Below are positions 21,277 through 29,083 of a stretch of 33,226 bases of DNA, one piece after another; within the stretch, counting starts at the first letter, position 1, and each line of letters starts with the position of its first letter. This DNA is from a bacterium. Lineage in GTDB: Bacteria; UBA6262; WVXT01. A program made the position numbers and the translations under genes. The DNA is taken from positions 14,936 through 48,161 of the forward strand of contig WVXT01000068.1 in NCBI GenBank assembly GCA_011773355.1, read 5' to 3'. The notes beneath the pieces were generated by a model. The model saw nothing but the letters and a program-made list of their open reading frames with translations, was not told the DNA's origin and did not search any database.

Positions 21277-23394
21277 ATGCCTAAAGATCCTGTTTGTGGG
21301 ATGGAAGTCAATCCTCAAGATGCGATTAAATTGGAAAGAGATGGAAAAACTTTTTATTTTTGCAGTGAGCACTGTAAGAACGCATTTTTAGGCAAAACCG
21401 CTGCAAAGGTACATCACGAAAAAGGAGGACACGCCGCTCATCACGCTCATATGGTGAAGGATTTCCAAAGAAGGTTCTGGATCTCTTTAATTGCTACTAT
21501 CCCTGTCTTAATTCTCTCTCCCATGATTCAGTCTCTGTTGAGATTCTCGGTGAAATTTCCTGGTGATAGATTCGTTCTCTTTGGAATTTCTACATTTATC
21601 TATTTCTATGGTGGTAAGCCATTTCTTAAAGGGATATTTGATGAGTTTAAGAAAAAACAGCCAGGGATGATGACCCTTATCGCCCTGGCTATTACCGTCG
21701 CTTATGCCTACAGTTCAGGCGCTGTTTTTGGAATCAGGGGAAAGTTTTTCTTCTGGGAGTTAGTTACTCTTATTGACATTATGCTTTTGGGTCACTGGAT
21801 TGAAATGCGCTCAGTGATGGGCGCTTCTCGCGCTCTGGAAGAGTTAGCTAGACTTATGCCCTCCCAGGCTCATCTGGTTCTAAGTGATGGTTCCATAAAA
21901 GATATTAAGCTTGATGAGTTGAACAAGGGCAATAAAGTTCTTGTCAAACCGGGAGAGAAAGTCCCTGCTGATGGCCGGGTAACTGAGGGTGATTCAGAAA
22001 TAAACGAGGCTATGATTACTGGCGAGTCAAAACCAGTGAGTAAGAAGGCGGGCAACAGTGTCATCGGTGGCTCTGTAAACGGAAGCGGCTCTCTAACCAT
22101 AGAGGTAGAAAAGACAGGGAAAGATTCTTATATATCCCAGGTTATTGAACTTGTCAGGACTGCAAGTGAAAGTAAATCCAGGGCCCAGGGTTTTGCTGAT
22201 AAGGCTGCTTTCTGGCTTACGCTTATTGCTATAACAACTGGCACAGCTACACTTATAGCCTGGATTATTCTGGGTAAGGAGTTTGCGTTTGCTCTGGAGC
22301 GTATGGTAACCGTTATGGTTATTACCTGTCCTCATGCCTTAGGTTTAGCCATCCCCCTGGTTATCGCAGTTATTACAGCAATATCCGCTAAAAATGGCCT
22401 ATTGATAAGGAACCGGACTGCTTTTGAGAGCGCTCGCAATTTGCATACGGTTGTATTTGATAAGACGGGAACACTGACAAAAGGGGAATTCGGCGTATCG
22501 GATATAATCAGTTTAGGGAATTGGAGCGAGGATGATTTATTGCGCAAGGTAGCAGCCATAGAGATAAATTCCGAACATACGATAGCAAAAGGCATAGTTA
22601 AAAAAGCCAAAGAGAAAAATCTAAAGATAAGCAAGGCAGAAAAATTTGAAGCCATTGCTGGAAAAGGAGCAAAAGCGCAAGTTGAGGGAGAGGAGATTTT
22701 TGTTGGAAACAAAGGGATATTTGGTGTAGCCAATGTTAAATCACCAGAAGCAGAAAAGAGAATGGAAGAGATTGCGTTGCAGGGCAAGACCACAGTCTTT
22801 GTCATTTCCGACAAAAAAATCCAAGGCATCATCGGCCTTTCTGACATTATCAGAGATGAATCCAAAGAGGCCACGGCGAAGCTGAAAAAACTCGGTTTGC
22901 AGCTGGCGATGATTACCGGCGATAATGATGCTACAGCCAGATACGTGGCTGGTGAACTGGGATTGGATACTTATTTTGCTGAAGTCTTGCCTGACAAAAA
23001 GTCAGAGAAGATAAAAGAACTCCAGATACAAGGCAAAAAAGTGGCAATGGTGGGAGATGGGGTTAATGACGCGCCCGCCCTGGCTCAGGCTGATGTGGGT
23101 ATAGCCATAGGAGCAGGTACTGACGTCGCTGTGGAAACGGCTGATGTTATCCTGGTCAAAAATGACCCGAGAAATGTCGGCGATGTTATCGGTCTCTCCC
23201 TTGCTACGCAGCGAAAGATGGTGCAGAATTTAGCCTGGGCTACGGGATACAATATTTTTGCCATTCCTCTGGCTGCTGGACTACTCTATAAATATGGTAT
23301 AATTTTACCACCTGCGGTTGGTGCCCTGGTAATGTCTTTAAGCACGATTATTGTTGCCATCAATGCCAGGTTGATTACTTATACAAGGACATGA
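21277..23394 (+). CDS. copB: CopB-type copper P1B-ATPase with N-terminal YHS domain
   Basis: The product is 705 residues. Residues 1-40 are a YHS/TRASH-type metal domain (KDPVCGMEVNPQDAI, FCSEHCKNAF), followed by a short His-rich segment (HHEKGGHAAHHAHM). The transmembrane metal motif is CPH (C351-P352-H353), characteristic of P1B-3 (CopB) pumps for Cu+/Cu2+ or Ag+, rather than CPC. Also present are the actuator motif TGES (MITGESKPV), the phosphorylation site DKTGTLTKG (D395), the SEHT (NSEHTIAKG) nucleotide motif and GDGVNDAPALA. It exports copper from the cytosol. It lies 11 bp after the reductase gene and overlaps the HAD gene, linking copper and oxygen stress. Confidence 0.95.
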   Translation: MPKDPVCGMEVNPQDAIKLERDGKTFYFCSEHCKNAFLGKTAAKVHHEKGGHAAHHAHMVKDFQRRFWISLIATIPVLILSPMIQSLLRFSVKFPGDRFVLFGISTFIYFYGGKPFLKGIFDEFKKKQPGMMTLIALAITVAYAYSSGAVFGIRGKFFFWELVTLIDIMLLGHWIEMRSVMGASRALEELARLMPSQAHLVLSDGSIKDIKLDELNKGNKVLVKPGEKVPADGRVTEGDSEINEAMITGESKPVSKKAGNSVIGGSVNGSGSLTIEVEKTGKDSYISQVIELVRTASESKSRAQGFADKAAFWLTLIAITTGTATLIAWIILGKEFAFALERMVTVMVITCPHALGLAIPLVIAVITAISAKNGLLIRNRTAFESARNLHTVVFDKTGTLTKGEFGVSDIISLGNWSEDDLLRKVAAIEINSEHTIAKGIVKKAKEKNLKISKAEKFEAIAGKGAKAQVEGEEIFVGNKGIFGVANVKSPEAEKRMEEIALQGKTTVFVISDKKIQGIIGLSDIIRDESKEATAKLKKLGLQLAMITGDNDATARYVAGELGLDTYFAEVLPDKKSEKIKELQIQGKKVAMVGDGVNDAPALAQADVGIAIGAGTDVAVETADVILVKNDPRNVGDVIGLSLATQRKMVQNLAWATGYNIFAIPLAAGLLYKYGIILPPAVGALVMSLSTIIVAINARLITYTRT

Positions 23395-24035
23395 AATACA
23401 TAGATTTTATTATTTTCGATTTAGACGGCACCCTGGTCGACTCCAGTGAAGACATGGCCAATGCTGTTAATTTTGCTTTGAAAAAAATTGGCCTTAAAGA
23501 GAAAAGTATATCGGAAATAAGTTCTTATATAGGCAAAGGTATAGAGGATTTGATAAGAGGATCGCTGGGCAACAAACAGGAAGCTCTTCTTAAGATGGCC
23601 CTATCTATATTTATAGGATATTATAGAAAACATTCTACGGATAATACTGTTCTCTATCCAAACGTGAAGGAAATTTTGGAATACTTCAGGAATAAGAGAA
23701 AGGCAATTGTGACTAATAGAAATTATGAATTCGCTCTAGTTGCACTGAATAAGTTAGGTATACAGGATTATTTTGAAAATGTTGTAGGGGGAGATGATAT
23801 AGGTTGTATGAAACCTTCTTCATGTCCCTTAGATAGGTCAATGGAGGGGCTTAATGCAAATAAGGAGAAAACTATAATAGTGGGTGATATGGATATAGAC
23901 ATATTAGCCGGTAAGAGGGCTGGCATAATTACCTGTGGCGTCACTTATGGAATAGGCAAGAAAGAAGACGTAATCAAAGCAAAGCCGGATTTCATTATAG
24001 ACGATATAATTGATTTAAAGAATATAATACAGTAG
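23391..24035 (+). CDS. HAD-superfamily phosphatase, phosphoglycolate phosphatase-like
   Basis: The product is 214 residues with all four HAD motifs. DFIIFDLDGTLVDS has the nucleophile and acid/base Asp. VTNR provides the motif II Thr. The motif III Lys is in CMKPSSCPL, and VGDMDIDILAGKRAG is motif IV. A helical C1 cap lies between motifs I and II (about 15-80). By pattern it resembles Gph/PpaX-type enzymes; the exact substrate is unknown. Its ATG overlaps the copB stop. It is the last gene before an 88-bp gap that carries a dispersed-repeat-like element. Confidence 0.88.
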   Translation: MKYIDFIIFDLDGTLVDSSEDMANAVNFALKKIGLKEKSISEISSYIGKGIEDLIRGSLGNKQEALLKMALSIFIGYYRKHSTDNTVLYPNVKEILEYFRNKRKAIVTNRNYEFALVALNKLGIQDYFENVVGGDDIGCMKPSSCPLDRSMEGLNANKEKTIIVGDMDIDILAGKRAGIITCGVTYGIGKKEDVIKAKPDFIIDDIIDLKNIIQ

Positions 24036-24051
24036 AATAAATGGGAAAGAA

Positions 24052-24090
24052 TTTCTCCTCCCCTATAGGGAGGGGATTAAGGTGAGGGGG
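24052..24090. repeat. Copy of a G/C-run dispersed repeat (CTCCCCT...GGGGATTAAGGTGAGGGGG type)
   Basis: The unit holds an imperfect inverted repeat (CTCCCCTATAGGGAGGGG) followed by ATTAAGGTGAGGGGG. On the minus strand it would translate as PPHLNPLPIGE, a spurious peptide I recall from a widespread bacterial intergenic repeat. It is the only copy in the window. Confidence 0.55.
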
Positions 24091-24123
24091 CTTCCCCAAA
24101 ATGGATATGAAAGGAGGTAGCCT

Positions 24124-24249
24124 ATGCCAGTAGAAAGCGTAGGAGAAGAGTACAGATGCAATGTATGCGGTAATGAAGTCTCGGTAACAAAAGTAGGTGG
24201 CGGTGAACTTGTCTGTTGTGGCCAACCCATGGAAAAAATAGAAGGTTAA
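24124..24249 (+). CDS. Desulforedoxin-like protein (stand-alone N-terminal desulfoferrodoxin domain)
   Basis: The product is only 41 residues, with [17 protein letters not shown] and [10 protein letters not shown]: CxxC plus CC, the four ligands of a desulforedoxin FeCys4 centre. The C-terminal superoxide reductase (neelaredoxin) domain of full desulfoferrodoxin is absent. GAAAGGAGG stands before ATG 24124. It is followed 3 bp later by an iron-sulfur flavoprotein gene. Free-standing desulforedoxin forms a dimer and transfers single electrons. Confidence 0.9.
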   Translation: MPVESVGEEYRCNVCGNEVSVTKVGGGELVCCGQPMEKIEG

Positions 24250-24252
24250 CAA

Positions 24253-24819
24253 GTGAGAGTATTAGGGATTAATGGTAGTCCAAGGATAGGCGGGAATACG
24301 GATATTCTCCTGGACAAGGTTTTAGAGGGAGCCAGAAGTAAAGGAGCCAAAACAGAAAAAGTTGTTTTAAATAATCTTAAATTTTCTCCCTGTCAGGAAT
24401 GTGAAAATTTAAGGGATGACGGCTCCTGCATAATAGAAGATGATATGCAGCCACTTTACAGAAAGATAGAAGAGGCGGATAGGATAATTCTGGCCTCACC
24501 TATATTTTTTGGTAGCCTTAGCGCCCAGACGAAGATGATGATAGATCGCTTCCAGTGCGTTTGGAGGGCAAAGTATATACTGAAAAAAGATATCTTTAAA
24601 AGTAAAAGAAAAGGTGGCTTTATCTCTGTAGAGGGAAGTAATAGGAAAGATTTTTTTGATAACGCGAAAGCAATTGTCAAGAATCTGTTTGCTACGATTG
24701 GTGTGGATTATGAAGAAGAGCTTTTCTGTTCCGGCGTTGACGAAAAAGGAGATATATTGAAACATCCAGAAGTCTTAAAAAAAGCATTTGCATTGGGAGA
24801 AAAGATTGCTCTTGGTTAA
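24253..24819 (+). CDS. Iron-sulfur flavoprotein / NADPH-dependent FMN reductase family
   Basis: The 188-residue flavodoxin-fold protein has VLGINGSPRIGGNTDILLDK, the FMN phosphate loop. The Cys-containing segment SPCQECENLRDDGSCIIEDD is typical of Isf proteins; only three Cys are present here, so a cluster is uncertain. ASPIFFGSLSAQTKMMIDRF is the usual family loop. GTG 24253 is the start because it lies just after the desulforedoxin stop and directly before the first strand. It would transfer electrons between ferredoxin-like donors and oxidants such as O2 or H2O2. Confidence 0.88.
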   Translation: MRVLGINGSPRIGGNTDILLDKVLEGARSKGAKTEKVVLNNLKFSPCQECENLRDDGSCIIEDDMQPLYRKIEEADRIILASPIFFGSLSAQTKMMIDRFQCVWRAKYILKKDIFKSKRKGGFISVEGSNRKDFFDNAKAIVKNLFATIGVDYEEELFCSGVDEKGDILKHPEVLKKAFALGEKIALG

Positions 24820-24846
24820 ACTAATTTTGAGAAAGGGGGGAGTAAT

Positions 24847-25323
24847 TTGGTAAACATATTTGCAGGGAGCGAAATAGTAGAATTGGGAATTCAGATTGAG
24901 AAGAACGGTAGAGATTTCTACAATACATTGGTAAGACAGACTAAAAATCAGGAAACTAAACGCGTCTTCAAATATCTGGCAGAAGAAGAGGAAAAACATA
25001 TAGAGGTTTTTAGCAAGATATTGGATTCGGTGCACAAATACGAGCCGCCAGAGTCTTATCCGGGAGAGTATTTTGCGTATATGAATGCTTTGGCTAGAGA
25101 TTACATATTCACCCAGAAAGATAAAGGTGAGGAAATAGCTAAAAAGACAAAAAGGGACAGAGAAGCTATTGACCTGGGTATAAGATTTGAGAAGGATTCG
25201 ATTCTCTTTTACCAGGGGATGAAGAAAGTGGTCCCGGAATACGACCACAGAGTAGTCGATGGAATTATTGCACAGGAGCAGAGCCATCTTCAGCAGTTGT
25301 CTGATCTAAAGGAAGATTTATAA
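24847..25323 (+). CDS. Ferritin-like (rubrerythrin/erythrin) diiron protein
   Basis: The product is 158 residues, all helical, with no rubredoxin domain. Likely diiron ligands come from ELGIQIEKNGRDFYNTL, YLAEEEEKHIEVFSKIL, AIDLGIRFEKDSILFYQGM and GIIAQEQSHLQQLSDL, giving two ExxH units and bridging Glu in duplicated halves. The start is TTG 24847, with GGGGGGAG (24835-24842) at good spacing and no alternative ATG nearby. Similar proteins are found in anaerobes as peroxide scavengers or iron-binding erythrins. It lies 16 bp before the glutaredoxin gene. Confidence 0.88.
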   Translation: MVNIFAGSEIVELGIQIEKNGRDFYNTLVRQTKNQETKRVFKYLAEEEEKHIEVFSKILDSVHKYEPPESYPGEYFAYMNALARDYIFTQKDKGEEIAKKTKRDREAIDLGIRFEKDSILFYQGMKKVVPEYDHRVVDGIIAQEQSHLQQLSDLKEDL

Positions 25324-25339
25324 TTTAGAAGAGGGTTCT

Positions 25340-25579
25340 ATGGAGAATAGAAAAGTCACAATTTACAGCACCCCAAGTTGTCCATTTTGTATGATGGCCA
25401 AAAGCTTCATGAAGGAAAATAATATAGACTTTGAGGATATCGATGTCTCTGCTGACCACACAAAAGTACAGGAGATGGTCCAGAAATCAGGGCAAATGGC
25501 TGTGCCGGTAATAGACATCGATGGCGAAATTATAGTGGGATTTGATAAGGATAAGATAAGAAAAGCATTGGGGTTATGA
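25340..25579 (+). CDS. Glutaredoxin-like (NrdH/redoxin-type) thiol protein
   Basis: The product is 79 residues with VTIYSTPSCPFCMMAKSFMK (active-site CPFC), a TVPVI-like cis-Pro segment (AVPVIDIDGEIIVGFDKDKI) and a short C-terminal helix. Its size and fold match monomeric glutaredoxin or NrdH-redoxin. It is directly followed by thioredoxin reductase with a 4-bp overlap, so it is probably the reductase's own substrate rather than glutathione-dependent. Confidence 0.93.
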   Translation: MENRKVTIYSTPSCPFCMMAKSFMKENNIDFEDIDVSADHTKVQEMVQKSGQMAVPVIDIDGEIIVGFDKDKIRKALGL

Positions 25580-26481
25580 TGTTCGATTTAATAATTATTG
25601 GAGCGGGGCCGGCAGGTATAACAGCCAGCGTCTATGCTGCCCGGAAGAAAATGACTCTCTTGGTTATTACCCGGGATATCGGCGGGCAGGCAGCGTGGAG
25701 CGGAGATATAGAAAATTACACAGGATATCAATTCATTACCGGTCCTGAGCTGGCGAGTAAGTTTGAGGAACATATGCGGAAATACGGCATTGAATTAAGA
25801 GAAAACGAACAGGTATTAGAACTAAAAAGAAAAAACGAGGCAGTTTGGGTTAAGACCGACAAAGGGACTTACGAAGGAAAAACAGCGATAATTGCCTCTG
25901 GCAAGAGGTCCAGGGAACTGGGCGTGCCCGGAGAGAGGGAATTCAAAAATAGAGGACTTACTTACTGTGCCACTTGCGATGGACCTCTATTTGCGGGAAA
26001 GGATGTAGCAGTTATCGGAGGAGGAAACTCTGCTCTGGACGCAACCCTGCAATTGATTCGGATAGCCAAACATATCTATCTTATTGATATAGCTCCTGAA
26101 CTAACGGGAGATTTAGTAATGAGAGAGAAAGTTGGTGAAAGTAGCAAAGTAACTATTCTAAACAGCACCCGGGTGACCGCTGTTCTGGGAGAAAGGATGG
26201 TTAGTGGAATTAAGATAAGAAGAGAGGATAAAGAAGAGACCCTCGCTGTGGAGGGAGTTTTTGTGGAAATCGGTCTTATTCCCAATTCTGAGTTTGCCAA
26301 AGATTTGGAAAAGAATAGACTGGGTGAAATTAAGGTAAACTCTTACAACGGAACCAATATTCCGGGTATCTTTGCTGCCGGTGATGTTACTGATGTGCCG
26401 GAAAAACAGATTATCGTAGCAGCAGGAGAAGGAGCTAAAGCAGCGCTGAGTGCTTTCAGGTACTTGGCTCAACATAAATAA
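25576..26481 (+). CDS. trxB: Thioredoxin reductase (NADPH/FAD disulfide reductase)
   Basis: The product is 301 residues, the usual TrxB length. [20 protein letters not shown] is the FAD motif, CATCDG the redox disulfide, [15 protein letters not shown] the nucleotide-binding motif, and [10 protein letters not shown] the second FAD motif. ATG 25576 overlaps the glutaredoxin stop; ATG 25579 is equally possible. The residues following GGGNSA are not the usual HRRxxxR set for NADPH (LIDIAPEL occurs at that strand), so the electron donor may not be NADPH. It would reduce the neighbouring CPFC redoxin. Confidence 0.95.
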   Translation: MMFDLIIIGAGPAGITASVYAARKKMTLLVITRDIGGQAAWSGDIENYTGYQFITGPELASKFEEHMRKYGIELRENEQVLELKRKNEAVWVKTDKGTYEGKTAIIASGKRSRELGVPGEREFKNRGLTYCATCDGPLFAGKDVAVIGGGNSALDATLQLIRIAKHIYLIDIAPELTGDLVMREKVGESSKVTILNSTRVTAVLGERMVSGIKIRREDKEETLAVEGVFVEIGLIPNSEFAKDLEKNRLGEIKVNSYNGTNIPGIFAAGDVTDVPEKQIIVAAGEGAKAALSAFRYLAQHK

Positions 26482-26499
26482 GAATAAAGGGGTAATCAA

Positions 26500-27366
26500 A
26501 TGAAAGATAAAGTCAGAACTGCCCTGGTGCAAATGGAAGTAGCCGGTCTGCAGCCAGAGAAGAACGCTTCCCGAATGAAGGAATTTGTTGACAATATTTT
26601 TGATAAAAGGAAAGTGGAGCTAATACTATTTCCTGAACTTGCCAACACGGGGTATGTTAAGAGCATGGACCAGGACTTCGGCCGGGAGTTCCTGAAGTGT
26701 GCAGAAGCGATTCCCGGATATACCACCAACATTCTGGCTAAGCTGGCTAAAAGACACAAGACTCATATTGTGGTGGGATTAGCCCAGCTTCATCCTCAGA
26801 TACCGGGCACCGTATATAATTCTTCGGTTCTGATGGGGCCCCGGGGAGACATACTGGGCATCCATCACAAATTACATATTCCTGATGAGGAAAAACACTA
26901 CTTCTATCCGGGTAGTACATTGGAAGTTTACCACACGGAGATTGGCACGATCGGAATGAGCGTCTGCTGGGACAACCTGTTTCCTGAACTAGTACGAATA
27001 TTGGCTTTGAAAGGCATGGAGATTCTCTGCTCCAGTTATTCATGGGGAAAGCCAACCTCTCCCCACAAGAGAGTGACTTATATCCCTACTCGCTTCCGAT
27101 GCTTCTCCATGATGTATGCAATATCTAACAGAATATATGCAATGGCATGCAATCCCGTGGGTAAATATAATGGACACGATTTCGATGGGCATAGTGCCAT
27201 AGCCGGACCTGACGGAAAGATTCTTGCCTATTCGGAGAAGGAAGGGGAAGAAGAAGTTCTTTTTGTGGAATTCAGTAATGACCACCTACTGGAAATGAGA
27301 GCCATCTCTCCCATCTTCAGAGACCGCCGACCGGAATTGTATGGTTTACTCACCGAGCCCTTCTAA
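26500..27366 (+). CDS. Carbon-nitrogen hydrolase (nitrilase superfamily)
   Basis: The product is 288 residues with the Glu-Lys-Cys triad: E46 in LFPELANTGY, K124 in HHKLHIPDEEKHYF and C156 in GMSVCWDNLFPE. Superfamily members hydrolyse amides (omega-amidase, N-carbamoyl amidase) or nitriles, often releasing ammonia. FYPGST and the CWDNLFPE loop favour an amidase; the exact substrate is open. AAAGGGG precedes the ATG. It ends the 12-kb run of plus-strand genes; a weak CTAC/GTAG hairpin follows. Confidence 0.9.
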   Translation: MKDKVRTALVQMEVAGLQPEKNASRMKEFVDNIFDKRKVELILFPELANTGYVKSMDQDFGREFLKCAEAIPGYTTNILAKLAKRHKTHIVVGLAQLHPQIPGTVYNSSVLMGPRGDILGIHHKLHIPDEEKHYFYPGSTLEVYHTEIGTIGMSVCWDNLFPELVRILALKGMEILCSSYSWGKPTSPHKRVTYIPTRFRCFSMMYAISNRIYAMACNPVGKYNGHDFDGHSAIAGPDGKILAYSEKEGEEEVLFVEFSNDHLLEMRAISPIFRDRRPELYGLLTEPF

Positions 27367-27400
27367 GATAAACTACCGAAAAGTAGCTTTCAGAAAAAGA

Positions 27401-27429
27401 TTGCCAACCGATAACAAAGATGTTATAAT
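27401..27429 (+). promoter_or_regulatory. Sigma-70 promoter before the small membrane protein gene
   Basis: TTGCCA (27401-27406), 17 bp and a perfect TATAAT (27424-27429), 61 bp before ATG 27490. Confidence 0.8.
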
Positions 27430-27489
27430 AATTCGACCTTTGATTAGTTTTTTCTTGGTTCTAACTCCTGGAGCAAAGGGAGGTAGGTT

Positions 27490-27855
27490 ATGCTCATATT
27501 GGTAAAAATTGTGGGCATAATTTTAGTGGCTATAGGGATTGTTTTTCTCTTAAGTCCAAAGAGGATGAGACAGTGGATGGTCTTCTGTGAAAAAGGGGTA
27601 AGGCCGTACATGATGGGTGCTCTCAGGATTCTCGTGGGCATTGTCTTCCTGTTGGCTGCTCCACAGAGCAGGGTAGTTTGGGTTATGGTTACGATTGGCA
27701 TACTGGCTCTCTTAGGGGGCATTACCATTTTTATCCTGGGACTGGAAAGATTTAAAAGTATGCTCCGGTGGTCGCAGGGAAGATCACTTCCAGTTCTCAG
27801 GCTTATTGCCCTTCTCGCTATAGCCATTGGCGTTCTGATTGTATATTCTACATAG
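27490..27855 (+). CDS. Small integral membrane protein of unknown function
   Basis: The 121-residue product has four predicted TM helices (about 3-20, 42-57, 61-80 and 100-118). Short basic loops include LSPKRMRQW after TM1 and RFKSMLRWSQGRS. A weak resemblance to DUF2065-like small membrane proteins is noted but not claimed. It has its own promoter (27401-27429) and AAAGGGAGG before ATG. Another promoter separates it from carA. Confidence 0.65.
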   Translation: MLILVKIVGIILVAIGIVFLLSPKRMRQWMVFCEKGVRPYMMGALRILVGIVFLLAAPQSRVVWVMVTIGILALLGGITIFILGLERFKSMLRWSQGRSLPVLRLIALLAIAIGVLIVYST

Positions 27856-27925
27856 TACCAGAAGTCTCTGAAATTTATGCTCCGTTTCTTAATCTGAACT
27901 TCCTCTTAAATCTAGTCGAAAATTA

Positions 27926-27934
27926 TGGTATAAT
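27926..27934 (+). promoter_or_regulatory. Extended -10 promoter of the carA-carB-purF-like cluster
   Basis: TGGTATAAT (27926-27934) has a perfect -10 with TGn extension and only a poor -35, 50 bp before the carA ATG. No pyrimidine-type attenuator hairpin was seen between it and carA. Confidence 0.65.
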
Positions 27935-27984
27935 AACCGTATAGTAGTTAGCAGACAAGAGCGGAAAATCAATAGGAGAAGGTT

Positions 27985-29073
27985 ATGACAGGCGTATTAG
28001 TTCTGGAGGATGGAACCTATTTTGAGGGTATCTCTATAGGGAAAGCCGGAGAAAGGATAGGAGAAGTAGTTTTGAATACTGCTGTTGTTGGTTACCAGGA
28101 GATCATGACCGACCCGGCAAATGCAGGCAAGATTCTGGTTTTCACCTATCCCTTGATAGGTAATTACGGTGTAGCCAGGAAATTTTCCGAGTCTAGAAAA
28201 TGTTGGATAGAGGCATTGGTTATAAGAGAAGAAAGCAAAACATATTCCAATTGGCAGGCAGAGGAGACTTTCAATAATTTCCTTAACAAGGAACGTCTGG
28301 TTGCCGTAAGCGAGGTCGATACAAGGACCCTGGCTGTCAGGGTTCGAGATTATGGCGAGATGCTGGGAATAGTTTCCACTGCCGTGCCGCTCGCTGGCAA
28401 GGAGAGAAAGATTGGTGACTTAGTTAAAAGGGTAAAAGATTATAAGAAACACATGAAAAGGAACTTCATAACAAATATCTCCAGAGAGATTACGGAAATT
28501 AAAAGTAATAATTCAGGACCGAAGATAGCTATAATCGATTTGGGAATGTCGAATAGTTTTGTTAAACAATTAAAGACTCTGGGATGCAATCTTACGTTGT
28601 TGCCCTATAATACTGATCAAGAGAAAATTCTGGGATTGAATCCTGATGGATTGATTATTTCTAATGGACCGGAAGAAGATGAAGCAATTTCTGGAATCGT
28701 AGAGGTAGTTAAGAAGCTCATCGGAAAAATTCCCATCTTAGGTATTTCTTTGGGACATGAAATTATGGCTCTCGCCCTGGGAGGCAGACTGAAGAGACTG
28801 AAAATAGGTCATCGCGGTGTAAATTATCCGGTAAAGTCTTCCTCTTCCCATAAAGGTGATATCACGGTGCAGAACCATTCATTTGTCGTGGACGAGGAGT
28901 CAATAAAAGGTAGGGATGACATCAAAATTACACTGCGTAATGTCAATGATGACTCAATTGAAGAGATGGAAAGTGGCCCGCTAAAGTTTATTTCTACCCA
29001 GTACTATCCTGTAAGTCCTGGATTTGATGAGATAAATGTTGTATTCAAAAGATTCTTAGAACTCATGAAATAA
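27985..29073 (+). CDS. carA: Carbamoyl-phosphate synthase small subunit with destroyed glutaminase triad
   Basis: The product is 362 residues, typical CarA length. The N-terminal domain is normal ([48 protein letters not shown]). The class I amidotransferase domain (about 180-362) keeps its framework ([30 protein letters not shown]). However, the nucleophile elbow is GISLGHE: S255 replaces the catalytic Cys, and E259 the glutamine-contacting Gln. The later HPE motif reads QYYPVSPG: Y341 and V343 replace the catalytic His and Glu. Glutaminase activity should be absent, as in ammonia-dependent vertebrate CPS I, which also has Ser for Cys. It lies 10 bp before carB, so the partner can still assemble. 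ATG 27985 follows AGGAGAAGG. Confidence 0.95.
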   Translation: MTGVLVLEDGTYFEGISIGKAGERIGEVVLNTAVVGYQEIMTDPANAGKILVFTYPLIGNYGVARKFSESRKCWIEALVIREESKTYSNWQAEETFNNFLNKERLVAVSEVDTRTLAVRVRDYGEMLGIVSTAVPLAGKERKIGDLVKRVKDYKKHMKRNFITNISREITEIKSNNSGPKIAIIDLGMSNSFVKQLKTLGCNLTLLPYNTDQEKILGLNPDGLIISNGPEEDEAISGIVEVVKKLIGKIPILGISLGHEIMALALGGRLKRLKIGHRGVNYPVKSSSSHKGDITVQNHSFVVDEESIKGRDDIKITLRNVNDDSIEEMESGPLKFISTQYYPVSPGFDEINVVFKRFLELMK

Positions 29074-29083
29074 GGAACCTGAC

